Positions 28,801-35,039 of a DNA stretch of 38,564 bases are shown here, one piece after another. A program made the position numbers and the translations under genes. Source of the DNA: Hyphomicrobium sp. (GTDB taxonomy: Bacteria; Pseudomonadota; Alphaproteobacteria; Rhizobiales; Hyphomicrobiaceae); contig PERT01000034.1 in the NCBI GenBank assembly GCA_002928955.1, positions 1 through 38,564 of the forward strand. Direction: 5' to 3'. Numbering within the stretch: the stretch's first letter is position 1; every line of letters begins with the position of its first letter. Below the pieces are notes generated by a model, which worked only from the letters and a program-made list of their open reading frames with translations, searched no databases and was not told the DNA's origin.

Positions 28801-29377
28801 AGGCAGCGGCGTGCGAGGTCTTGGCCTCGGGCTTTCGATCGTCGAACGAATTGGGCGCGTCTTAATGCATCCGATCGAGCTCAAGTCGGCCGCCCGCCGC
28901 GGTTCCACGTTCTCTGTGACCGTGCCGCAGGGCGTGGTGCGCTCGCTTACCGAAGTCGAGCCGCTGTCGTCGCCACTGCCAGGCAGCTTGGCGGGATGCT
29001 ATCTCCTTTGCATCGACAACGAGCCCGCCGTGCTTGACGGGATGTCGTCATTGCTGTCGGGCTGGGGGTGCAAAGTGCGCACCGCCGAAAGCCGCCAGAA
29101 AGCCCTGCGGCTGATCGATTCGGATCGTGCCATTCCAGATGCCATTCTTGCGGACTATCATCTCGACAGCGGTACTGGCGTCGACGTCGTTCTGGCGTTG
29201 AGGGCGGGTCTGGGCGCGGATGTTCCGGCCGTGATCATCACCGCCGACAACACGGTCGAAGTGCAGCGGGAGGTGCGCCGGCTTGGGCTCGGTCTACTCA
29301 GAAAGCCGCTCAAGGCTGCATCGTTGCGCGCCGTGCTCTCGCAGGCCATTGTCCGGCGGCCGGCCGCGGCCGAATAG
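25847..29377 (+). CDS. CrbS-like hybrid histidine kinase with SLC5 transporter domain
   Basis: The 1176-residue product joins a transporter to a kinase. Residues about 1-545 form a sodium/solute symporter (SLC5) domain of 12-13 TM helices. A STAC linker follows (about 575-640), then a PAS domain (about 652-760), a coiled coil, HisKA with His821 (AASHDILQPLN), HATPase (LVSNAIKYT, DTGPGIPDD, GLGLGLSIV) and a C-terminal receiver with Asp1103 (LADYHLDSG). This architecture is that of CrbS, the kinase of the acetate switch in Vibrio and Pseudomonas, and of CbrA; the extra receiver makes it a hybrid. It converges with a LuxR-type regulator matching CrbR, beside a VC_2705-type symporter. Acetate or a related C2-C3 acid is the likely signal. 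Confidence 0.92.
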   Translation: MFEGWSIIVVALGYVSALFALAWIGDRKTRSRKGGGGRPLIYSLSIAVYCTSWTFFGSVGLAAATGYDFVPVYLGPIIMFTLGWPILLRVVRLAKSQNITSVADFLAARYGKSPAVAAIVTIVAVIGVLPYIALQLKAIAVSIETLLGASLLVSIEVPRVGFMDTAFVITLTLATFAILFGTRHIDATEHQDGLMMAIAAESLVKLAAFIAVGLFVIFGLFGGVSDFVAQATRSPVVESVFGQNSNGGKWLTVTFLSLVCIILLPRQFHVTVVENNSEVELRRAAWMFPAYLVLINLFVVPIAVAGLLTLPAGTTDPDFYVLKLPLSEDAATMSLIAFVGGLSAATAMVIVESIALAIMVSNGLVIPLLLRHRLTDTVPQEDMGGLLLMIRRVAIFCILLLGYGVYQALGESQGLAAIGLISFAAIAQLAPAFFGGLVWRQGTARGAIAGIVVGFVMWSYTLLLPWAAKAGWVPLGLIENGPFGLAILRPQELFYLSFEPLTHGVLWSVAANLAAFVAVSLMRLPEPVERLQAQIFVQESSPRSSPAPSFRLWRTSITLGDLQSTAARYMGAERAERSFAEYTSSLNLPHNSAAEADVQAIRFTEHLLTSAIGAASSRLVLSLLLRRGNVSSHSALKLLDDASEALQYNRDLLQSALDQVRHGLSVYDKELRLICWNRQFRELLDLPPEVGRVGVPLEHILQVCAARGDFGTGNIDTLVADRLRRLAVTKETFQERIIGGEKVLEIRTSSMPQGGIVTTYSDITDRVRAANELARANETLERRVRERTAELLDVNGALAKAKAKADQANLDKTRFVAAASHDILQPLNAARLYAASLVERPLDTTDALLARNVDASLSAVEEIFSTLIEISRIDAGRLEPETKDFPLSEIFDQLKVEFEPMAHERGLALRVVATNAWVHSDRRLLRRILQNLVSNAIKYTRTGAVLLGVRRKGANIEILVCDTGPGIPDDKRLIIFKEFQRLEGPGSGVRGLGLGLSIVERIGRVLMHPIELKSAARRGSTFSVTVPQGVVRSLTEVEPLSSPLPGSLAGCYLLCIDNEPAVLDGMSSLLSGWGCKVRTAESRQKALRLIDSDRAIPDAILADYHLDSGTGVDVVLALRAGLGADVPAVIITADNTVEVQREVRRLGLGLLRKPLKAASLRAVLSQAIVRRPAAAE

Positions 29378-29407
29378 CGACGGTGTGGTCTGTTGCGATC
29401 GATGATC

Positions 29408-30067
29408 TCAGCCGGCGATCTTCTTCCAGTCGCCGGCGTCGATCTTGTTGATCGCGATGACGGCCTGGGTGCGGCTGTCGACCCCGAGCTTCTGCAGAAT
29501 CGCCGACACGTGCGCCTTGATCGTGGCCTCCGATACGCCGAGCTTGAAAGCAATCTGCTTGTTGAGCAGGCCTTCGCCCAGCATCATCAACACGCGGACC
29601 TGTTGCGGGGTCAACAACGACAACCGGCCTGCCAGATCGACCGCATCCGTGTCACCCCTGACAGAGAGGTCGATGTCGGCTGGAACCCAAATCTCGCCGT
29701 CGAGAACCTTTTTTACGGCACTTCGGATCTGTTCGACAGACTGTGACTTCGGCACGAACCCCGACGCACCGAAGTCGATCGAGCGCTTGATGACTGTTGG
29801 GTCTTCGTTGGCGGAGACGATGACGACCGGGATCGCCGAGTACTGTGCTCTGAGATAGAGCAGTCCCGACAGCCCATGCACACCAGGCATAGTCAGATCG
29901 AGCAGCACCAGATCGACATCGCTGTTCTGGCCGAGCTTATCGTTGAGTTCGTCAAGCGAGCCGGCCTCGATAATCTCAGCGGCTTCCAACGATGACTTCA
30001 GGGCCTGTTTCAGCGCGCCGCGGAACAAGGGATGATCATCAACGATGATGATGCGGCAATCCGCCAT
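29408..30067 (-). CDS. CrbR-like LuxR-family response regulator
   Basis: The 219-residue product has a receiver domain with Asp10, Asp11 and phosphoacceptor Asp57 (VLLDLTMPGVHG) and a LuxR-type HTH (LTPQQVRVLMMLGEGLLNKQ, SEATIKAHVSAILQKLG). In Vibrio cholerae, CrbR activates acetyl-CoA synthetase and acetate uptake when CrbS senses acetate. GGAGG lies five bases before the ATG at 30067. The frame stays open upstream to 30172, but that part is simply translated repeat A2. The gene converges with the kinase and is divergent from the symporter genes, its probable targets; no acetyl-CoA synthetase gene is in the window. Confidence 0.93.
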   Translation of the reverse strand: MADCRIIIVDDHPLFRGALKQALKSSLEAAEIIEAGSLDELNDKLGQNSDVDLVLLDLTMPGVHGLSGLLYLRAQYSAIPVVIVSANEDPTVIKRSIDFGASGFVPKSQSVEQIRSAVKKVLDGEIWVPADIDLSVRGDTDAVDLAGRLSLLTPQQVRVLMMLGEGLLNKQIAFKLGVSEATIKAHVSAILQKLGVDSRTQAVIAINKIDAGDWKKIAG

Positions 30068-30098
30068 GCTGACCTCCATCTCAAAATGCCGCTTGGCG

Positions 30099-30177
30099 CT
30101 CGTGTCGCGCATCTGACGTTTGGTACCCGCTCGCGGCTGGTCCAGAAACCAAACGTCAGATGCAAAAGCCACACTCG
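30099..30177 (-). repeat. Family A palindrome, copy A2
   Basis: This 79-bp copy starts CTCGTGTCGCGCATCTGACG and ends with CAAAAGCCACACTCG. The arms pair well; only the CTAG ends have changed to CTCG. The bulged arm is on the right. It begins 31 bp upstream of the CrbR-like start codon, so it occupies the leader or promoter of that gene. Confidence 0.9.
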
Positions 30178-30246
30178 TGTGATGATCGCAAAGTCCGCTT
30201 CATTCTTGCGGCGCGTTCGGAGACGGCCTTCGCGATCTGAATCATA

Positions 30247-30322
30247 CTAGTGTTCCGGCGCCGACATTTGATTCCCGTTGCAACGCGCTCCAGATCAAAT
30301 GTCGGCGCCTAAGGAACACTAG
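30247..30322 (-). repeat. Family B palindrome, copy B2
   Basis: A 76-bp copy with intact CTAG at both ends, nearly the exact reverse complement of B1: outer stem CTAGTGTTCC, inner stem GGCGCCGACATTTGAT, loop TCCCGTTGCAACGCGCTCCAG divided at the inner dyad. The bulge (TTA) is on the right arm, facing the A half copy. Confidence 0.93.
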
Positions 30323-30326
30323 CAAA

Positions 30327-30352
30327 CCTATGATTCTAGTGTAGCTTTCGCA
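30327..30352 (+). repeat. Family A half copy with linker
   Basis: The linker CCTATGATT (30327-30335) and the outer bulged arm CTAGTGTAGCTTTCGCA match A1 closely, then similarity stops. Only one end of the element is present, four bases after B2. It is either a truncated A or a separate short module. Confidence 0.82.
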
Positions 30353-30503
30353 ACTTCCAATCCCGCCCAGTTTTCGATCGCGAGCTGTTGAAGCGATCAT
30401 GTCGCAGCAGGATCCCGACTGTGTCAGCGTGAGTCGGGCCGCCGACGATTTTAGACTTTAATGTTGTGGTTGTGAGCAGGTGAGGTTGAGAGATGACACA
30501 ATT

Positions 30504-30530
30504 TTGGCAACATAGCTAACTCAGTTGCAA
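30504..30530. promoter_or_regulatory. Possible operator upstream of the symporter genes
   Basis: TTGGCAAC at 30504-30511 and GTTGCAA at 30524-30530 form an inverted repeat, about 125 bp before the small-subunit start codon. Its place between the CrbR-like gene and the symporter suits a CrbR site, but this rests on symmetry and position. The remaining 30353-30655 holds no gene I can support. Confidence 0.35.
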
Positions 30531-30655
30531 AACAAGCGATCTGGCGGCACTCGGTTGTCCGACAATCAGTTTCCAGTTCGACGTGACCTGGATCAGGGTA
30601 TTACAATCTGGTTGCGTGGTGAAAGCCGTCTCCAGAGCACAGAGAGGTCTGGCCC

Positions 30656-30916
30656 GTGATAGAGCGCAAGGAACGCAAACCCTACTGGCGGCATACGAAA
30701 TGGCAGATGATCGCTAGCCTGGTCCCGTTCCTGTCCGTGATCATTCTGTTGCCGCTCTATGCCGACAGATTGAACGGCAGCCGTTTCCTGGGGTTTCCGC
30801 TCGGATACTTCCTCGCCGCGCACGGCTTGTTCTTCGTTGCCGTGATCACGGTCGCCGGATTCGTGAACCGCCAGGATGCCATCGATCACTGGCATGGTGC
30901 AAACGAAGACCCCTGA
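30656..30916 (+). CDS. Sodium/solute symporter small subunit (DUF4212)
   Basis: The 86-residue product has two TM helices (about residues 18-35 and 48-68) and a conserved short tail (FVNRQDAIDHWHGANEDP), the pattern of the DUF4212 small subunit found with VC_2705-type symporters. It starts with GTG, with GAGAGG about eight bases upstream. The large-subunit gene begins 134 bp later, after repeat A3, so the two are probably one operon with a hairpin between. It likely supports membrane insertion or activity of the transporter, which is thought to import acetate or other short acids. Confidence 0.9.
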   Translation: MIERKERKPYWRHTKWQMIASLVPFLSVIILLPLYADRLNGSRFLGFPLGYFLAAHGLFFVAVITVAGFVNRQDAIDHWHGANEDP

Positions 30917-30933
30917 TCGCATCTCACGCTTGC

Positions 30934-31014
30934 CTAGAGTATCGCATCTGGCGTTCGGTCCCCACCCGCGGCTGGTCCAAAAAGACCAAACGCAATGCGT
31001 AAATGCTACACGAG
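30934..31014 (-). repeat. Family A palindrome, copy A3
   Basis: An 81-bp diverged copy, from CTAGAGTATCGCATCTGG to GCTACACGAG. It lies 17 bp after the small-subunit stop codon and 36 bp before the large-subunit start. The right end supplies an in-frame ATG at 31003, which is not the likely start. In mRNA it forms a hairpin between the two subunit genes. Confidence 0.85.
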
Positions 31015-31050
31015 CTGGCCACAGCCGTCCGTCATATCAGGGTCTGGTTC

Positions 31051-32883
31051 ATGTCCCACACGCACCGCGCCCGCCTCATCAATCCTCGGCTCGGCACATA
31101 TTTCGGCATTTTCGCGAGCGCGTTCACTGGCCTCGTGCTGATGCTGTTGATCGTCGAGCAGCTCGGCGTTTCGGAGCCGACGCTGGGCCTGCTGATGTGG
31201 CTTGGGCCGCTGGCGCTGTTCGGCGCAATCGGAGCGGCGTCCTACACGCGCGAACCGCTCGACTACTTCGCCTCAGGCCGCCGCGTGCCTGCGGTCTACA
31301 ACGGTGTCAGCCTGGCGATTACGGCCATGGGCGCGACAGGCATCGTGAGCCTTACGGGCGCTTTCTTCGTCGTCGGCTTCGATGCCCTGTGCATCGTCAT
31401 TGGTGGACTTGCGGGCTTTGTCGTGATGGCCGTGCTGCTGGCTCCGTTTTTTCGCAAGTTCGGTGCGTTCACGGTTCCGAGCTATCTCGGCCGCCGTTTC
31501 GGGAGCCGTGCTTTGCGGGTCCTGGCGGCGGTGCTGCTCACCGCTCCGATGCTGTTGGTCGTCGCGGCCGAACTCCGGATCGGTGCCTATGCCGCTGCCT
31601 GGCTATCAGGACACACGGCGCTCGCCATGCCGGCCCTGGTCATCGCGCTCGCGCTATCATTGGCGGCCGGCGGGATGCGTTCGCTGACCTGGGTCAATGT
31701 CGCACAGGCCATTGCTGCGATTCTCGCACTCGCGGTTCCAGTGGCTATTGTCGCCGTGTTCGTCACCAACACGCCGGTTCCGCAGCTCAGCCATGGGCCG
31801 CTGCTCCGGAGCCTGCTCAAGATCGAGGCGCAACAGGGTTTGCCGATCATCGTGCCGGCCATGCTCGGATTTGAGCTTCCGGGCGAAGGTTTGCAGCAGA
31901 TGGCCAAACGGTTCACCTCGCCGTTTGGCCTTGTTGGGCCAGGCGGATTTGTCGTTGCGACCTTGTCGGTCCTGGCTGGCGTCGCTGCCTCTCCCTGGCT
32001 TCTGCCGCGAGTCGCGACCGCGCCCAGTGTCTATGAAGCGCGTAAGTCGCTCGGCTGGGCGACGTTCATGTTCGGCTTCATCATGTTGACGGTGTCGTCG
32101 GTAGCCGTTTTCATGCGCGACGCAGTCATGGATATCGTCACGGTCGAAGGGTCTACGCAGGTGCCAGAGTGGCTGGCGCGACTGGTTGCGATAGGGCACG
32201 CCGAAATAGAGAGCCGCTCAACGCGGTTGGCGGCGACCGGCATCAGCATCGAGCGCGACGCGGTGCTGTTTGCACTGCCGTCCGTTCTCGGAATGCCGTC
32301 GGTCATGACGCAGATGGCCCTGGCGGGTGCAGTGGCCGCGGCACTCGCTGGTGCCGGCGCTGCGACGGTGGCCATCGGTAACGTGCTCGCCGAAGACGTT
32401 TTCAACGGCCTCTCGTGGGAGCCAGTCCCTCCTGTTGCCCGCCTGTGGGTCGGCCGTCTGTCTCTCGGTATCGCTTTGGGGCTTGGATGGTTGATTGCGG
32501 CCATGGCCCCCACCGATCCCCTACGGCTCATGATATGGGCGTTTGCCATCACCGGATCGGCGGCGTTTCCTGTTCTGGTGCTTTCGATTTGGTGGAAGCG
32601 GTGCAACGCATTCGGCGCTATCGCGGGATTGGCCACTGGCTTCGCGGTCGCAGTCCTGGCCATCGTCGCTGGTGAAGCGAAATGGATAGAGATCGACAGT
32701 GCTTTGGCGGCGATGTTCGGCGTACCGGTTTCGATACTCGCGACAATCGTCGTTGGCCTCGCGACACCATCGCCAAACCGCCATGTGCTGGAGCTTGTCC
32801 GCGATATCCGCGTGCCGGGCGGTGAAATCATCCAGGATCGGGAAACGCGGTTAGTCCGCCTGAAGCAACGCACCAAGTCTTGA
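31051..32883 (+). CDS. Sodium/solute symporter large subunit, VC_2705 family
   Basis: The 610-residue product is an SLC5-family transporter with about 13 TM helices. The family features are LDYFASGRRVPAVYNG near residues 70-85, followed by the sodium-binding region AITAMGATGIVSLTGAFF. The C-terminal cytoplasmic tail includes SPNRHVLELVRDIRVPGGE, typical of VC_2705 proteins and related to acetate permease ActP. I chose MSHTHRARLINPRLG at 31051, with AGGG about nine bases upstream; an in-frame ATG at 31003 lies inside repeat A3. With DUF4212 and CrbS/CrbR it completes an acetate-switch locus. Confidence 0.93.
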   Translation: MSHTHRARLINPRLGTYFGIFASAFTGLVLMLLIVEQLGVSEPTLGLLMWLGPLALFGAIGAASYTREPLDYFASGRRVPAVYNGVSLAITAMGATGIVSLTGAFFVVGFDALCIVIGGLAGFVVMAVLLAPFFRKFGAFTVPSYLGRRFGSRALRVLAAVLLTAPMLLVVAAELRIGAYAAAWLSGHTALAMPALVIALALSLAAGGMRSLTWVNVAQAIAAILALAVPVAIVAVFVTNTPVPQLSHGPLLRSLLKIEAQQGLPIIVPAMLGFELPGEGLQQMAKRFTSPFGLVGPGGFVVATLSVLAGVAASPWLLPRVATAPSVYEARKSLGWATFMFGFIMLTVSSVAVFMRDAVMDIVTVEGSTQVPEWLARLVAIGHAEIESRSTRLAATGISIERDAVLFALPSVLGMPSVMTQMALAGAVAAALAGAGAATVAIGNVLAEDVFNGLSWEPVPPVARLWVGRLSLGIALGLGWLIAAMAPTDPLRLMIWAFAITGSAAFPVLVLSIWWKRCNAFGAIAGLATGFAVAVLAIVAGEAKWIEIDSALAAMFGVPVSILATIVVGLATPSPNRHVLELVRDIRVPGGEIIQDRETRLVRLKQRTKS

Positions 32884-32966
32884 AGGACGGGGCGCGAACA
32901 TGGCTTGCGTTGATATCGTCGCGGTCCTATCCGTTGAGGCAATGGAACAAGCGGGATCCTCTGCGC

Positions 32967-33935
32967 ATGTCAGCACGAGAGCGGCTCGGCCTCTATCCGC
33001 CGATCGAGTCATTCGCCCACGATCGGCTCGACGTTGGCGGCGGACACGAGGTCTACTTTGAGGAGTGCGGCAATCCCAACGGCGAGCCGGCGCTGCTGGT
33101 CCATGGCGGCCCCGGGGGCGGGTCTAACCCGACCATGCGGCGTTACCACGATCCGAGGCACTACCGCATCATATTGTTCGACCAGCGCGGTTGCGGCCGC
33201 TCCACGCCGAATGCGTCGCTCGTCGACAACACCACGTGGCATCTTGTTGAAGATATGGAGCGGCTACGACGCCACCTTGCCATCGAACGATGGCAACTGG
33301 TCGGCGGATCGTGGGGTTCCACTCTTGCTCTAGCCTACGCTCAAACGCACCCGGACCGCGTCACAGCGCTCATTCTGCGCGGCATTTTTCTCCTGCGCCT
33401 CAGTGAACTCGAGTGGTTTTATCAGGAAGGGTGCAGCTGGCTGTTTCCAGACGCGTTCGAGGCCTACCAGCGGATCATTCCTGTCTCGGAGCGGTCGGAC
33501 ATGATCGCTGCATACTACCGCCGGCTGACCGGCGCCGATCCGAGAATCCAGCTCGAGGCTGCCCGCGCCTGGAGCATCTGGGAGGGATCGACGCTATCGC
33601 TTCACCAGGATGTCGAGCGCATCAAACTGTTCGCCGCCGAGACCTACGCGGTCGCCTTCGCCCGCATCGAATGCCACTACTTCATGAACCGCGGGTTTTT
33701 CGAGCGCGACGACCATATTCTGGCCCACGCCGACCGCATCAAGAACATTCCAGGCACCATTGTGCACGGCCGCTACGACGTGGTGACACCGCTCAAAGGC
33801 GCGTGGGATCTCAAGAAGGTATGGCCGCGAGCAGATCTCCGAATCGTTCCCGACGCCGGCCATGCCATGACCGAGCCGGGCATTGTTCATGAGCTGATCT
33901 CGGCCACCCGTTCGTACGCTCGTCTCGGCTCGTAA
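32967..33935 (+). CDS. pip: Proline iminopeptidase
   Basis: The 322-residue alpha/beta hydrolase (peptidase family S33) releases N-terminal proline from peptides in the cytoplasm. The oxyanion motif HGGPGGGS lies near residues 47-54, DQRGCGRS near 75-82, the nucleophile elbow GGSWGS near 113-118, the acid in GRYDVVTP and the histidine in DAGHAM near 297-302. A TTG in frame at 32880 would add 29 residues and overlap the symporter stop; MSARERLGLYPPI at 32967 fits the usual N terminus. It probably rides on the symporter transcript. Repeats A4 and B3 follow. Confidence 0.95.
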   Translation: MSARERLGLYPPIESFAHDRLDVGGGHEVYFEECGNPNGEPALLVHGGPGGGSNPTMRRYHDPRHYRIILFDQRGCGRSTPNASLVDNTTWHLVEDMERLRRHLAIERWQLVGGSWGSTLALAYAQTHPDRVTALILRGIFLLRLSELEWFYQEGCSWLFPDAFEAYQRIIPVSERSDMIAAYYRRLTGADPRIQLEAARAWSIWEGSTLSLHQDVERIKLFAAETYAVAFARIECHYFMNRGFFERDDHILAHADRIKNIPGTIVHGRYDVVTPLKGAWDLKKVWPRADLRIVPDAGHAMTEPGIVHELISATRSYARLGS

Positions 33936-33971
33936 GCTGCACTGACCTTCAAGCGCGAACGGATGAATTGG

Positions 33972-34050
33972 CTCATGTGGCGCATCTGACGTTTGGTCCC
34001 CACAGGGGGCTGGACTCGAAACCAAACGTCGGATGCAAAATCTACCATAA
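33972..34050 (-). repeat. Family A palindrome, copy A4
   Basis: This 79-bp copy starts CTCATGTGGCGCATCTGACG and ends ATGCAAAATCTACCATAA. The linker follows as AATCAGATG (34051), matching AATCATAGG after A5. The bulged arm is on the right and faces B3. It lies 37 bp after the proline iminopeptidase stop codon. Confidence 0.88.
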
Positions 34051-34064
34051 AATCAGATGGTTGA

Positions 34065-34140
34065 TCCTTTTTCTCATGGCGCCGGCATTTGGTCTAGAGC
34101 GCGCTGCGGAGGGAATAAAATATCGGCGCAGGAACACTAA
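34065..34140 (+). repeat. Family B palindrome, copy B3
   Basis: A 76-bp copy with an eroded left outer arm. GGCGCCGGCATTTGG, TCTAGAGCGCGCTGCGG, GGGAATAAAATATCGG and CGCAGGAACACTAA follow B1 position by position. The terminal CTAA contains, on the minus strand, the TAG stop codon of the neighbouring gene. A4 and B3 together fill the gap between two convergent genes. Confidence 0.87.
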
Positions 34141-34622
34141 AGTGGAGTGCCGCCCTTGTCGCCGCCGGGCTTGCCGCCTTCCAATTCGCGCATTTTCTCC
34201 TGGAACTTCTTCAGCATGCGGGTCAGGTAGTCGAACGCCTGATCGACGTCCTTCTCGCTCGGCAGTCCCGGACCACCCAGCGGCCGTTCGGCCTGTTTCG
34301 GGCCCGCCCCGCCCGGCTTTGTATCGCCGAGCCCCATTATTTCTTCCATGCGCCGGATCTCGTCTTTCAGCGCCTTGTTGTCTGCTTCCAGCCGCTCGAC
34401 ATCGCGGCGCTGTGCGGCCTGCACGTCGGGCATCGCATCGCAGGCCCATTGGTTGTCTTTTTTGGCACACAGCGCCATCGCGCCCGTTTCTGTGTCGAGC
34501 CGCACAAATCCTCCCTCGGCCGGGGACATTGTGTACCGGCCGGGGCGTTCACCTCCGGCCTGGGCTACCGAGACCAAGAGGGCGAGGCAGCAGATGGTTG
34601 CAACCAAGGACGACTTCAACAT
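34137..34622 (-). CDS. Secreted coiled-coil protein of unknown function
   Basis: The 161-residue product has a signal peptide (MLKSSLVATICCLALLVS, cleavage near VAQA). The mature N terminus has a small conserved-looking module, GRYTMSPAEGGFVRLDTETG then CAKKDNQWACDAMPD, with two cysteines that could pair. A charged coiled coil follows (VERLEADNKALKDEIRRMEE), then a glycine/proline-rich stretch and a second helix (DQAFDYLTRMLKKFQEKMRE). Proteins like this are common and unnamed in Hyphomicrobiales. GGAG lies eight bases before the ATG. The stop codon TAG is inside the terminal YTAR of repeat B3, so the last few residues may have changed on insertion. Confidence 0.82.
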   Translation of the reverse strand: MLKSSLVATICCLALLVSVAQAGGERPGRYTMSPAEGGFVRLDTETGAMALCAKKDNQWACDAMPDVQAAQRRDVERLEADNKALKDEIRRMEEIMGLGDTKPGGAGPKQAERPLGGPGLPSEKDVDQAFDYLTRMLKKFQEKMRELEGGKPGGDKGGTPL

Positions 34623-34732
34623 GACATGTCTCCCACCAAAGACCCACGCGCACATCGCAGACTTCCCTCGTCTGATAAAGGGTGAGTGTGGCGAAAAAGC
34701 TCAACTGGTTCGGTTCAGGCCGGGACGGCCCT

Positions 34733-34857
34733 GATTCGTGCGGACGAACCGACCGTTTTAGGGCGCGTAAACACTATTGACGTTTGCAGAAGCAAAGAAT
34801 GCCGCACCGATTCGCTGGTTTTTTGCAACCAGCGCGAACCTTTAACCGAGCCATTAA
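34733..34857 (+). promoter_or_regulatory. Regulatory region of the PodJ-like gene: GANTC sites, hairpin, TTAAC pair
   Basis: The 417-bp gap 34623-35039 has no gene. It holds two GATTC sites (34733-34737, 34809-34813), the target of the cell-cycle methylase CcrM in this class. A perfect 8-bp hairpin CGCTGGTT/AACCAGCG with a 6-nt loop is at 34813-34834, and TTAACC occurs twice (34842, 34854) at 12-bp spacing. Cell-cycle genes such as podJ often carry GANTC sites in their promoters. The TTAA pair is one base off the canonical CtrA spacing. Confidence 0.4.
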
Positions 34858-35039
34858 CCGAACGTTCACCGCGAAGCACGAGCTTCATGATCGAACGGTT
34901 CCTTCCTCGTTCCGCATTGGGATACCGCACTGCCGCCTCGCGTCCGCTCTGGTGCCCACCCGGCTCCAAAGGACGCGGCTCCATCCTTTCAAGGGTGGTT
35001 ACAGGAGGCGGCTCGAGAACACGTTGAGCGGGGATCGAT

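Noticed and set aside
30068-30172. N-terminal extension of the LuxR-type regulator by 35 residues
   Set aside because: The extension is translated repeat A2; the ATG at 30067 has a strong ribosome-binding site and a standard receiver start.
30535-30560. Sigma-54 promoter before the symporter small subunit
   Set aside because: TGGC and TTGT are present but the invariant GC is missing and the spacing is doubtful.
31003-31050. ATG inside repeat A3 as start of the large symporter subunit
   Set aside because: The 16 extra residues derive from the repeat and its flank; MSHTHRARLINP at 31051 fits the family better.
34842-34857. CtrA box (TTAA pair) before the PodJ-like gene
   Set aside because: The half sites are 12 bp apart instead of the canonical 11, so I only mention it in the regulatory region.
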